A stretch of 64,000 nt of DNA from Ktedonosporobacter rubrisoli (GTDB lineage Bacteria > Chloroflexota > Ktedonobacteria > Ktedonobacterales > Ktedonobacteraceae). Below, piece by piece: positions 43,542 through 51,191 of this stretch. The position numbers and the translations under genes were made by a program. The stretch spans positions 372,001 through 436,000 of the forward strand of contig NZ_CP035758.1 of assembly GCF_004208415.1 (NCBI RefSeq). Direction: 5' to 3'. A model generated the notes under the pieces. It was not told the origin of the DNA. It was given only the letters and a program-made list of their open reading frames with translations, and made no database searches. How positions within the stretch are numbered: position 1 is the first letter of the stretch; every line of letters starts with the position of its first letter.

Positions 43542-44513
43542 CTACCTTTTAGCCTGCATCTGCTCCGAGCTTGCTGCCATATCCTGCAGTTCTTGCCAGG
43601 CCCTTGACAAGTGATCAGGGAAGCCAGCAAGCTGCACAATACCGCGCGCATCAATCAAACAGAATGCTGGCACGATAAGCGCTTGATATTCTTTGAGCAA
43701 AGGATTTCGTTCACGCGGCGCAATCAGCACGGGATAAGGAATAGGAAAAAGTTTGCTAAGCGCTTCAACATGGTTGCGCTCCTCGGCACAGATAAAGACA
43801 ATTGCAATACTCCGAGTTACTAGCTTCTCTGCCAGGCTCAAAAATTCTGGTATATGCTCAGCCGAAATACTGGTATTGGCCACAAAAAATAGCAATAGTG
43901 AGGTATGCTTATACTGCTCAAGGGTAATTGTTGCCCCGTCGAGCGTTTCGGCGCTAAAGGGTGGAGCCGCTTTTCCAACCAGCGCTGTTTCCGGGGTAAG
44001 GGTATAGGTTGTATGTTTGGGGGAGGCCTGCGAGAGCTTGAATAGGACAACGCCCACTACCCGTTGGAGCGGGACGGGGCCCCAGCTGCGCGAATCAATA
44101 CTTGCGGCTCGGTTATCGCCGCAGACAAAGATATGCTCCGGCGGAACAAACCAGGCTCGTTGCCCGCTGGGGCTGACGAAGGTAGCTTGCGCGAGCTCTT
44201 CAGCGGGCAAGGGATCATCTGCCGGTAGCGCAAAGATTTCGCCACCAAGAGCAGCGATGCGCTTCACATACCAGTCGGGCGATTTCGTAGGAGAGGCCTG
44301 TCTTCCCTTAGCGGCCCTGACTACTACGATATCCCCCTGGTGCAAACGTCCACAGAGCCAGCGGCACAACACCAATACCCGTTCGCCATGCTCCAGGCCA
44401 GGGGACATACTGGGTCCAACTACGGTAACAATCAGCAGCGATAGGCGCAATAACGTCACTAATCCACAAATAAAGCATAGAAATATGCCACACACAAGCA
44501 GGAAAAGAGGCAT
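43542..44513 (-). CDS. Signal peptidase I fused to a cysteine-less redoxin domain
   Basis: A 323-residue fusion. Residues 1-165 are an S26 signal peptidase: a membrane anchor (LLRLSLLIVTVV), the nucleophile motif GPSMSP with Ser35, the general base Lys84 in DWYVKRI, and the conserved CGDNRAASIDSRSWGPVP. Residues about 180-320 are a TlpA/redoxin fold (GKAAPPFSAETLDGATITLEQY...) but the CxxC position reads VANTSISAEH, so the redox cysteines are lost. The redoxin may bind unfolded or oxidised peptide and present it to the peptidase. The active site faces outside the membrane. AGAGGAG precedes the ATG. It lies between the peptide gene and the ABC exporter. Confidence 0.85.
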   Translation of the reverse strand: MPLFLLVCGIFLCFICGLVTLLRLSLLIVTVVGPSMSPGLEHGERVLVLCRWLCGRLHQGDIVVVRAAKGRQASPTKSPDWYVKRIAALGGEIFALPADDPLPAEELAQATFVSPSGQRAWFVPPEHIFVCGDNRAASIDSRSWGPVPLQRVVGVVLFKLSQASPKHTTYTLTPETALVGKAAPPFSAETLDGATITLEQYKHTSLLLFFVANTSISAEHIPEFLSLAEKLVTRSIAIVFICAEERNHVEALSKLFPIPYPVLIAPRERNPLLKEYQALIVPAFCLIDARGIVQLAGFPDHLSRAWQELQDMAASSEQMQAKR

Positions 44514-44571
44514 AACAAACTCCTCTTCCTAATCTGAAGCCACGATGAATCAGAGTTGATCAACGGTTTCC

Positions 44572-44607
44572 TTCATGGATACTACACCGAAGAGCAGCAT
44601 CCATGAA
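44572..44607 (-). terminator. Hairpin between peptide gene and processing genes
   Basis: TTCATGGAT (44572-44580) pairs perfectly with ATCCATGAA (44599-44607), 18-nt loop, in the spacer 3' of the peptide gene. No T run; it may partially terminate or protect the upstream RNA, giving more peptide than enzymes. Confidence 0.55.
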
Positions 44608-44624
44608 AGTCAGCTAATTAAGGG

Positions 44625-44885
44625 TTAACAAAGGGCAGCAGCGGCCCCACCGCAACCACATTGTGGAATGCAATAGGCGATACCGTTAGAACATCTATAG
44701 CAGTAATTGCTAGAGAAGCAATCACAACGAGGGCCACAATAAGGTGAGCAGCCACTACTTATAGCCTGGGCCTCGAAATCGGGCAGCAGGCGGGAAGCCA
44801 TGTTCGAGATAAGCCTGTTGAGAAGACCGGAGCTGCTGGAGACATGATCTAGCTTTGTTAGAAACGTATCGACAAGGTGAGACAT
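44625..44885 (-). CDS. Ten-cysteine secreted peptide precursor
   Basis: An 86-residue precursor. Residues 1-45 form a leader with amphipathic helices (TFLTKLDHV, LLNRLISNMASRLLPDF) ending in FEAQAISSG; AQA at 39-41 resembles a signal peptidase site. The core has ten Cys at 46, 50, 54, 56, 62, 65, 72, 76, 78 and 86, spaced C-3-C-3-C-1-C-5-C-2-C-6-C-3-C-1-C-7-C, with Tyr, Ser and Gly between and a GGAAAALC end. AAAGGA stands 9 nt before the ATG. It is gene three of an operon with MauE-like, redoxin, signal peptidase-redoxin and ABC exporter genes, so it is probably oxidised to up to five disulfides and exported. It could be a bacteriocin, a signal or a metal-binding peptide. No family recognised. 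Confidence 0.8.
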   Translation of the reverse strand: MSHLVDTFLTKLDHVSSSSGLLNRLISNMASRLLPDFEAQAISSGCSPYCGPRCDCFSSNYCYRCSNGIAYCIPQCGCGGAAAALC

Positions 44886-45018
44886 AGATACAATGTCCTT
44901 TCTCTTCCGCTAGCGAAAGCTATCCATTTTCTAACTCGTTAAACTGCCGAAGAAACTCGCTTGGGTGAAGTGTTACGCGTATAAGCGTTTTCTTTTGCTG
45001 CTGCGGTGCCTCCTTTCC

Positions 45019-45600
45019 TTATGCTGGGGACGAAAGTTTACTCCAGCTAGAGATCAAGGCCGTCCACCTGGGATTATATCCATCCGAGAGGCCGGCAGAT
45101 TCAACGACACTCTGGCTGTTGAGCAGACAATAGGATGGCGTCATATGTACTTTATAGTCCTGGAAGAAAGGATTGCTCAGGCGGGGAGCCGAAATTATGG
45201 TAAATGGGATCTCCATTTCCTGAGCCCAGGCCCGCGTTTGTTCCACGCGGCCATCGCTCACAATGATCAGATCAGTCTCTGATTGCTTGATCTGCGGCTG
45301 TAACGGTTTTAGGGTGGCAAGAAGATCGTGGCAGGGCTGGCAGCCAGGGGCGGAAAAAATAAAGAGGTTTGCCCGCCCAGTTCCGCTATAGTCTGCCAGG
45401 CTCACGCTTGCCCCATCCAGGGTAAACGCTTTAAAGTCTGGTCCCTTTGTACCGGCCCTCAATCCTTGTTCAGACGTCTCAAGGCGTGGTGTACTGATAC
45501 GATTGTAGCGCCTGACAAGGGCCAGGGTCAGGAGCAGATTGAGGAAAAGAAAAATCCACAACAGAACCGAGCTGACCAGGAGTATAGCTTGTAACTGCAT
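45019..45600 (-). CDS. Membrane-anchored redoxin (TlpA/MauD-like)
   Basis: A 193-residue thiol-disulfide protein. An N-terminal membrane anchor (LLVSSVLLWIFLFLNLLLTLALV, residues about 7-29) is followed by a redoxin domain: GTKGPDFKAFTLDGASVSLADY, then FSAPGCQPCHDLL with the active CxxC (Cys87, Cys90) and the cis-Pro loop MTPSYCLL. It resembles MauD, which forms disulfides in methylamine dehydrogenase. The domain is predicted outside the membrane, where it would oxidise the Cys-rich peptide and be recycled by the MauE-like protein encoded upstream. AGAGGAGG precedes the ATG. Confidence 0.88.
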   Translation of the reverse strand: MQLQAILLVSSVLLWIFLFLNLLLTLALVRRYNRISTPRLETSEQGLRAGTKGPDFKAFTLDGASVSLADYSGTGRANLFIFSAPGCQPCHDLLATLKPLQPQIKQSETDLIIVSDGRVEQTRAWAQEMEIPFTIISAPRLSNPFFQDYKVHMTPSYCLLNSQSVVESAGLSDGYNPRWTALISSWSKLSSPA

Positions 45601-45638
45601 GCATGTTCCTCCTCTAGGGCAGAGACAATAACATCGAT

Positions 45639-46178
45639 TTAGTTAGCACGGAAAAGCTGTATGATCTGGCCTAGCTGAAGCCAGATTAACACGAAGATTC
45701 CTGCACTAACGCCGCTGAGTAACCATTCAGATGTACTCGATCCTGCTGAGACTGGCCGGAGAAGCAGAATTGCGCTACCGAGCAGCGTACAGCCAATAAA
45801 GCCGGCGTTGCGCCAGATATCGCTGAGGGTTACTGGATTCTTGCTGGCTCCAAAGCAATTGCAGGAAGTGTGGATACCACGAAGCAGGACCATCGTCATG
45901 GCCACAGAAAATAGTAGTAGTAGGGCAAAGGCAAGGCCAAAACCAGGAAATAGTAGCCAGCTTCCAAAAGCTAGACAGATGACGACTGTTAGCTCTCCTC
46001 CCAGGATCAACCAGGCAATTATCACGCTCAACGCAGCGGGAAGCAGGCGAAAGCTGGTAATAGTATCCCGAAACGCGGAAACATTGACGATTTTGCTGCC
46101 GAAGGAAACTACAAATACCAGTCCAATAGCCACGCGGCAGAATATAAGGATACATGACAGTAGCTGTGTTGAGAACAT
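45639..46178 (-). CDS. MauE/DoxX-type redox membrane protein
   Basis: A 179-residue protein with about five membrane helices of the MauE/DoxX group. The first helix LIFCRVAIGLVFVVSFGSKI is typical. A CNC pair (Cys106, Cys108) in HTSCNCFGASKNP faces the end of a helix, the position used in MauE relatives to pass electrons from a periplasmic redoxin to quinone, similar to DsbB/VKOR. It is the first gene of the operon, with GAGG 6 nt before the ATG and 38 nt before the redoxin gene. Together they would supply oxidising power to the ten-cysteine peptide. Methylamine dehydrogenase genes are absent, so the Mau role itself is excluded here. Confidence 0.88.
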   Translation of the reverse strand: MFSTQLLSCILIFCRVAIGLVFVVSFGSKIVNVSAFRDTITSFRLLPAALSVIIAWLILGGELTVVICLAFGSWLLFPGFGLAFALLLLFSVAMTMVLLRGIHTSCNCFGASKNPVTLSDIWRNAGFIGCTLLGSAILLLRPVSAGSSTSEWLLSGVSAGIFVLIWLQLGQIIQLFRAN

Positions 46179-46456
46179 CGCAACCTCACCGAAAAAGCTC
46201 TACAGTTGATGGGCAAAGAGAATAAGATGCAGCGCTGTACATTTTCTTGTGAGTGACGAACTGTCCTCCTTTCCTCATTATGACATGACATCATGCTCTT
46301 ATCTACCCTAAATAGACTACCTAATAAAGCACGCACTTTCTTCCCAGCAGTAATGTATCAAAGTAGTGCCTGAAGAATGCTGTTCACGTAATAGCTACTA
46401 AGCTAGAAGTAGTAGTAATAATATGAGTTAGACGAGCGAGCTAATTGGTTACTTAT

Positions 46457-46485
46457 TATATACATTGGGATATCGTCTTTGTCAA
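46457..46485 (-). promoter_or_regulatory. Promoter of the ten-cysteine peptide operon
   Basis: On the minus strand TTGACA (46485-46480), 17-bp spacer, TATATA (46462-46457). Same boxes and spacing as the promoter of the lanthipeptide-like gene at 26792-26820. Confidence 0.7.
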
Positions 46486-46775
46486 GATGCGAATATACTA
46501 TGTTTAGCTTTACGATGCTTTCTTGCTTTGCAAAGAGAATATATTTTGCTAAAGGAGAAATAGGCATTACCATATTCTTGAGTTTATAAAAACATATCAA
46601 TCGATACTTTTAACTGACGGAAGTTAAGCGCTGGCCCAATCAATTTTAGGTCCCTTCACCTGGATACAAGTATCTGCTTAAAGCTCGGGGCAACGCTGAG
46701 ATAATCTAAGATGGGGACAAAATGCCGAAGCTCGCGAAAAGAAGCGTTATTTGAGTCAAAATTCGAGGCAGATCT

Positions 46776-46796
46776 GTGGCTCTCTTAAAGAGCCAC
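46776..46796 (-). terminator. Hairpin after the phosphatase gene
   Basis: GTGGCTCT (46776-46783) pairs with AGAGCCAC (46789-46796), 5-nt loop, just past the minus-strand stop at 46810. No T run. Confidence 0.5.
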
Positions 46797-46809
46797 AATT
46801 TCAGAACAG

Positions 46810-47382
46810 CTACGCGGGAAGAGTTAGTTTCTCAAGATCTTGAGCATATAGCTCATAGCGCCAGATCGGAACCTCTCGCCACTCCCAGGGTGTGTTTACA
46901 ATCTCCTCAAGCGAGGTGGCGCTGCTCCAATACAAGAGGCCGTAGCGCGTAGCGCGATGCCCGATGACGCCAACACTTTTCCCATCATACTCGCGCATGA
47001 CGTCGCGCAAAAATGCACCCATACGCTTGACAACCTGGAGCAAGCTTTCGCCATTAGGAAATGGTTGCCTGATGCGGCGCGCAAACTCTTCCTCCACCTG
47101 GGCAACTGGATACTGGGTCATGTCCCCATAATCATACTCACGCAGGCGTGCATCAGGGATAAGCTGCAGATTGCGTCCGGCAAAAGCAATTTGGGCCGTC
47201 GTGGTAGCACGCTGAAGATCCGAGTGAAAGATCGCCTCCAGCTTCTGATCTGCATAGTGTTGCCCAAGCTCGCTGGTCTGTTTAAGACCTGCGGCAGAAA
47301 GAGGTATATCTGCATGGCCAGAAGCGCGCCCGGCCTCATTATCGACGCTTGTCATATGGGGAGAATAAAAAAGTGTAAGCAT
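46810..47382 (-). CDS. Histidine phosphatase family protein with altered RHG motif
   Basis: A 190-residue phosphoglycerate-mutase-like phosphatase. The N-terminal motif is normally RHG(E/Q)T, but here it reads SPHMTS, so the first catalytic-site Arg is replaced by Pro while the nucleophilic His9 stays. The rest is standard: DIPLSAAGLKQTSELG, HSDLQRATTTAQ with the second Arg, REYDYGDM, and VGVIGHRATRYGL with the second His. The ATG at 47382 has AGGAGAG 5 nt upstream; the open frame starts at 47454. Cytoplasmic, substrate unknown. The Pro-His variant may mark a subfamily rather than a dead enzyme. Confidence 0.82.
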   Translation of the reverse strand: MLTLFYSPHMTSVDNEAGRASGHADIPLSAAGLKQTSELGQHYADQKLEAIFHSDLQRATTTAQIAFAGRNLQLIPDARLREYDYGDMTQYPVAQVEEEFARRIRQPFPNGESLLQVVKRMGAFLRDVMREYDGKSVGVIGHRATRYGLLYWSSATSLEEIVNTPWEWREVPIWRYELYAQDLEKLTLPA

Positions 47383-47642
47383 TGCTCTCTCCTGTTCCGG
47401 TTTGCTCATTGTGCCCGAAGAGCTAACAAATCCTACAGGTACCGGTTGTTCCACCCTTCATCAATCCTATATATCTCGCGGCACAGCATTTGCCTTCAGT
47501 ATGACATATTGACGTCAGGAAAAGCTACCTCTTGTGAGTTACTTATCTCATAAGCCTCTGAAGCAAATATCCGCCTGCCTTACCGTCCCTACAGCTTTCT
47601 CGATCTCCAAGCCCGAAGCCATCTCCTATGATCGAGCGTTTT

Positions 47643-48743
47643 TCAGGCGGCCAGGTGCAAGACAAAGAGCAGGCATGAGCTAACGCCAACAAAGATGAAG
47701 AAGGAGAGAACGGCAATACCAAGCGCCTTGAGGCCTGTACGTCTAATTACGCTCAAGTCAACCATCAGCCCCATGGCCGCCATCGCCATAACCATCAGGA
47801 AGACGCTGATCTGCACCACAATGTTGGAGACATCCTTAGGCAACCAGCCAAAGGAGTTAATCGCTCCAACAGCCAGAAAACCGAAGACAAACCAGGGGAT
47901 AGGAATATTTTTCCAATTGACAGATCCACTCGCACCGTCCTGCTTGCCTTCCTTAAAGGCCAGGAAGAAAGCCAGGAACAGGGCCACCGGAGCCAGGAGC
48001 ATCACGCGGGTCAGTTTTACTACCATGGCCATATCGGCCGCCCCAACTCCTCCTACGGGACCTGCAGCCACCACCTGGGCAATCTCGTGAAGCGTTGAAC
48101 CTGACAACAGTCCGTAAATATGTCCATGCAAATGCAACAATGGAGCAGCGAAGGTAAAAAGCAGCACGCCAATTGTCCCCACGAGTCCACAGATCGCCAC
48201 AGCAAGCGAAGTCTCCTCTTCATCGGCACCGCGCAGTAACGCACTAACAGCCCCCACCGCTGAGGCACCACAGATCGACTGTCCAACGCCAAGCAAAAAG
48301 CTCAGGTGACGCGACAATCCCAGCTTGTGAGCCAGTTTTGGCAGTACCAGAAGCCCGAAAAGGATAAGCAGAACATCCAGCAAAAGTACCTGCAAACCGC
48401 TCGCGGCAATGAGCTGGAAGTTTAAGCGCACACCGGTGAGAATAATGCCGTAGCGTAGCACCTTCTGAGCCGAGAAACGCACACCACCGGTCAAAGTAGC
48501 GGGTAATCCGACAATTGCGCGCCAGGCAAGGCCCAGAATAAGCGCAATGGTCAGACTGCCAACCGTTGCCAGCCCGGGCAACAATGCCAGTAAAAACGCA
48601 ATCAAGCCGAGCAAGATAGTAAGGCCCAGACCCGCGCCCCAGGCCTTCCAGTCTGTGTGTCCCGAACCTGGTTTCTGCTTCGTGGAGCGTTCCTGCTGTA
48701 ATTCTTGCCTTTCCTCTATCTGCTGCTTTTCATCAACATACAT
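47643..48743 (-). CDS. YeiH/UPF0324 family membrane transporter (putative sulfate exporter)
   Basis: A 366-residue inner-membrane protein with about ten helices, of the UPF0324/YeiH family. Family landmarks are LRYGIILTGVRLNFQLIAASG, the central GVGQSICGASAVGAV loop, LSGSTLHEIAQVVAAGPVGG, and the last helix ALGIAVLSFFIFVGVSS. The family is named putative sulfate exporter, but the substrate is poorly established. A 45-residue Gln/Glu-rich N-terminal extension (KQQIEERQELQQERSTKQ) precedes helix 1. GAGGGAAAG lies upstream of the ATG. In many bacteria a LysR regulator (YeiE/CysB-like) accompanies it; a LysR gene lies 1.5 kb away at 50.3 kb. Confidence 0.88.
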   Translation of the reverse strand: MYVDEKQQIEERQELQQERSTKQKPGSGHTDWKAWGAGLGLTILLGLIAFLLALLPGLATVGSLTIALILGLAWRAIVGLPATLTGGVRFSAQKVLRYGIILTGVRLNFQLIAASGLQVLLLDVLLILFGLLVLPKLAHKLGLSRHLSFLLGVGQSICGASAVGAVSALLRGADEEETSLAVAICGLVGTIGVLLFTFAAPLLHLHGHIYGLLSGSTLHEIAQVVAAGPVGGVGAADMAMVVKLTRVMLLAPVALFLAFFLAFKEGKQDGASGSVNWKNIPIPWFVFGFLAVGAINSFGWLPKDVSNIVVQISVFLMVMAMAAMGLMVDLSVIRRTGLKALGIAVLSFFIFVGVSSCLLFVLHLAA

Positions 48744-49241
48744 AAATAGTCTTTCCCTCTTCTAAAGCTTTCACATCCAGATATAGTAGAGCAGCACTTC
48801 CAAATACTTCTCGCCAATCAGACAGACTTATGAGTATGCTGTATGCTATAGCTGCAACCAACTAATGTTACTAGCAGCCAGTATAACGTCTCTCTAGCGA
48901 TAACTCCAATACATGTTATATATCCTGTCCATAACCTGAAATTATAGGGGGCGGGTTTGCTTTAGGCGTGGACGCTCTCGCTTCATCAACGCAGATCTGG
49001 TCTAGGCATAGTTCTGGAAAGCGCTCTGGGGATAACGAGAACCATGGAGAGCCGGGGATCTCCAGAGGATGCGCATGAAAATACGCCAGAAAGATTTTGT
49101 GGTTTTTTATTATCTCAACAATCATTAGTATATAAAACAAAGTAGCCCAATAGTTCTCTAGCCTTGCCAGAAATGGAAGGTATGGAAAGAATAGAAAGTA
49201 GAAGCATAAAATAGCCCCTTTGAAAGGATTGAACGTACTTC
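48744..49241. other. Divergent intergenic region, no gene seen
   Basis: About 500 bp between YeiH (minus) and the HEAT-repeat gene (plus). Short frames only, no strong promoter boxes or hairpins identified. AAAGGA lies 11-13 nt before the ATG at 49242. Confidence 0.45.
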
Positions 49242-50102
49242 ATGAAGACATCTCGCGTTCCTTTCACTACTCTGATCGCTGAATTAGCAGACCTCGATAG
49301 CCAAGTACGTCTGCAAGCCGTTAAAAGCATCATGCGCCGTCGCAGCGAACGAGCGCTGGCATATAACGCATTAGTGGGCTTACTCAATGACCCTGAGTAC
49401 CATGTATGTAAAGCTGCTATCAAAGCGTTAGGCGTGCTCAAAGAGCAGCGAGCATTCGCAGTACTGATCCCGATAGTTACTCACAAAAACGCGCGCCTGC
49501 GCCTGCTCACGCTCCAAACGATGGCAAAACTGGATCAAACACGCACTATCCCCTATTTGCTTTCTGCCCTTCAAGATTCGAGCGTCCTTGTTTGTAGCAT
49601 GGCGGTTGGTATTCTGAGCGTTTCAAGAGATGTACGGGCGGTTGAGCCTCTCATTGCCGCACTGGGCGATACATATCCTAGTGTTCTCCCATCTGTGATC
49701 TCTGCTCTAGGCTCACTGAAAGATGCGCGCGCCATCGCTCCCCTCATTGCCCTTTTTCCCAGGGTGGATTCGCATTCGCGCATTCGTATACTCTCTGCGT
49801 TGGGACAGCTGGGTAATACTCGATCCTTCGATTTTCTGATTTCTGCTCTCGGTGATTCAGATCCTTATATCCGCTCCTATGCCATTGATGCCCTGGTCAA
49901 TCTTGGCGATAAGCGAGCGGTCGATCCTCTCATCGCTGCTCTGCGTGATCCTGATTACATAAACCGTATGAAGGTGACCTATGCTCTGGCTAAGCTCGGT
50001 GATAGGCAAGCGGTCGATCCTCTCGTCGCTGTTCTAGATGACGCCAATGCAGATGTTCGTAGGGGAGCAGCCCGAGCGCTGGGTATCCTGGGTTATGCAT
50101 GA
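49242..50102 (+). CDS. HEAT-repeat protein
   Basis: A 286-residue alpha-solenoid made of about eight HEAT/PBS-lyase-like repeats of 30-32 residues. Each unit has the pattern D-x(3)-V-R-x(3)-A-x-A-L-G: for example DPEYHVCKAAIKALGVLKEQ, DTYPSVLPSVISALGSLKDA, DSDPYIRSYAIDALVNLGDK and DANADVRRGAARALGILGYA. The last three repeats contain RAVDPLIAAL/QAVDPLVAVL, the most conserved form. Such proteins are scaffolds or lyase-like chromophore helpers; no catalytic residues are visible and no partner gene is adjacent. Cytoplasmic. Function unknown. Confidence 0.88.
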   Translation: MKTSRVPFTTLIAELADLDSQVRLQAVKSIMRRRSERALAYNALVGLLNDPEYHVCKAAIKALGVLKEQRAFAVLIPIVTHKNARLRLLTLQTMAKLDQTRTIPYLLSALQDSSVLVCSMAVGILSVSRDVRAVEPLIAALGDTYPSVLPSVISALGSLKDARAIAPLIALFPRVDSHSRIRILSALGQLGNTRSFDFLISALGDSDPYIRSYAIDALVNLGDKRAVDPLIAALRDPDYINRMKVTYALAKLGDRQAVDPLVAVLDDANADVRRGAARALGILGYA

Positions 50103-50288
50103 GTTAGAATCCACTTGCTCGCTTTGCTGGCACATCTAACTATTCATTCACTTTCCTCAGACCTGCCCCCTGCATCAGCCGTCAGAGGCCAGCTAAGACG
50201 AAGCGGGACATCAGACTAGCAAATTCGTGTTATGCTAAATACGTGGCATATTCTCACGAGTGCTAGCAAGGAGCAAGCGCACAAGGCA

Positions 50289-51191
50289 ATGAATTTCAAT
50301 CAGCTATTGATATTTCATAAAGTGGCCCAGAAAGGTCACTTCACAAGAGCGGCGGAAGAGCTTTTTATCAGCCAACCTGCCGTCTCCAAGCAGATACAGG
50401 AATTAGAAAAAGCTCTAAAGCAGGCACTTTTTACGCGTAGCGGCTCCAAAATTTATCTCACCGAGGCCGGCAAAGTGCTTTACGAGTATGCAGAGCGTAT
50501 CTTTGCGCTCAGTACTGAGGCCGAGGCTGTGCTCGATGATATGCAAAATTTGCGGCGCGGCCGCCTTGCTGTAGGGGCCAGCACGACTATCGGCACCTAC
50601 CTCCTGCCGGAATTGTTAGGAGAATATAAAGAGCGCTATCCGGCCATAGACATGACTATCGAGATTGCCAACACTGAGGATATCCAGCAAGAGGTTCTCA
50701 CGCATCGTCTGGAAATAGGCATCGTAGAGGGTACGGTATCTCATCCTGAGCTTACGCAACAGGCCTGGCAGCAAGATAGGCTTGTCCTCATCACCTCAGC
50801 AAGCTTTGCGCGTAAGCTTACAGATCCAGTAACGCTTCAACAAATTTTTGCCCAGCAACCAACCTTTATCTTGCGCGAACAGGGCTCCGGGACCCGAGAA
50901 ATTCTAGAGCAGGCTTTGAGCCGGCGAGGGATCGGACCGTTATACCCGATGATGGAGTTAGGCAGCACCGAAGCGATCAAGCGAGCTGTAGCCGCAGGAC
51001 TAGGCATCTCGTTTGTCTCTGAACATACCATCCAGCTCGAAATTGCCACGGGTCGCTTAAAACAAATCGCGCTGAGTGACTGTGAAATCGAGCGCCAGCT
51101 TACAATTGTCTCAGTCAAAGGCAAACGAATTTCCCGAGCGGCGCTAGCCTTTCTCGATCTGCTTACTCACATCCCGAGCGGCATCAGCTAG
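50289..51191 (+). CDS. LysR family transcriptional regulator
   Basis: A 300-residue LysR regulator. The HTH is at residues 1-60: FNQLLIFHKVAQKGHFTRAA, then EELFISQPAVSKQIQELEKAL. The effector domain (about 90-300) has two lobes: RLAVGASTTIGTYLLPELLG, LEIGIVEGTVSHP and GSTEAIKRAVAAGLGISFVSE are all typical. It resembles the CysB/Cbl/YeiE branch, and the nearest functional candidate target is the YeiH gene at 47.6-48.7 kb. The frame is open from 50232 but MNFNQLL at 50289 is the standard family start, with AAGG close upstream. The 3' end overlaps the convergent membrane protein gene by 8 bp. Confidence 0.9.
   Translation: MNFNQLLIFHKVAQKGHFTRAAEELFISQPAVSKQIQELEKALKQALFTRSGSKIYLTEAGKVLYEYAERIFALSTEAEAVLDDMQNLRRGRLAVGASTTIGTYLLPELLGEYKERYPAIDMTIEIANTEDIQQEVLTHRLEIGIVEGTVSHPELTQQAWQQDRLVLITSASFARKLTDPVTLQQIFAQQPTFILREQGSGTREILEQALSRRGIGPLYPMMELGSTEAIKRAVAAGLGISFVSEHTIQLEIATGRLKQIALSDCEIERQLTIVSVKGKRISRAALAFLDLLTHIPSGIS

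Larger units (their letters stand above)
46179..46809. other. Regulatory/intergenic region of the peptide operon
   Basis: About 630 bp, very AT-rich at 46340-46620. It holds the minus-strand promoter at 46457-46485 (leader of about 270 nt to the MauE-like gene) and, at its right end, the hairpin 46776-46796. A 65-codon minus-strand frame at 46403-46600 contains a poly-Tyr end from AGT repeats and has no ribosome binding site. Confidence 0.55.

Noticed and set aside
45639..46178. Methylamine utilisation role for the MauE-like gene
   Set aside because: No methylamine dehydrogenase subunits, MauG or amicyanin genes in the window; context is a Cys-rich peptide.
46403..46600. 65-codon minus-strand frame ending in YYYYYF
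   Set aside because: The Tyr run comes from AGT-repeat DNA in an AT-rich region; no ribosome binding site, and it overlaps the promoter of the peptide operon.
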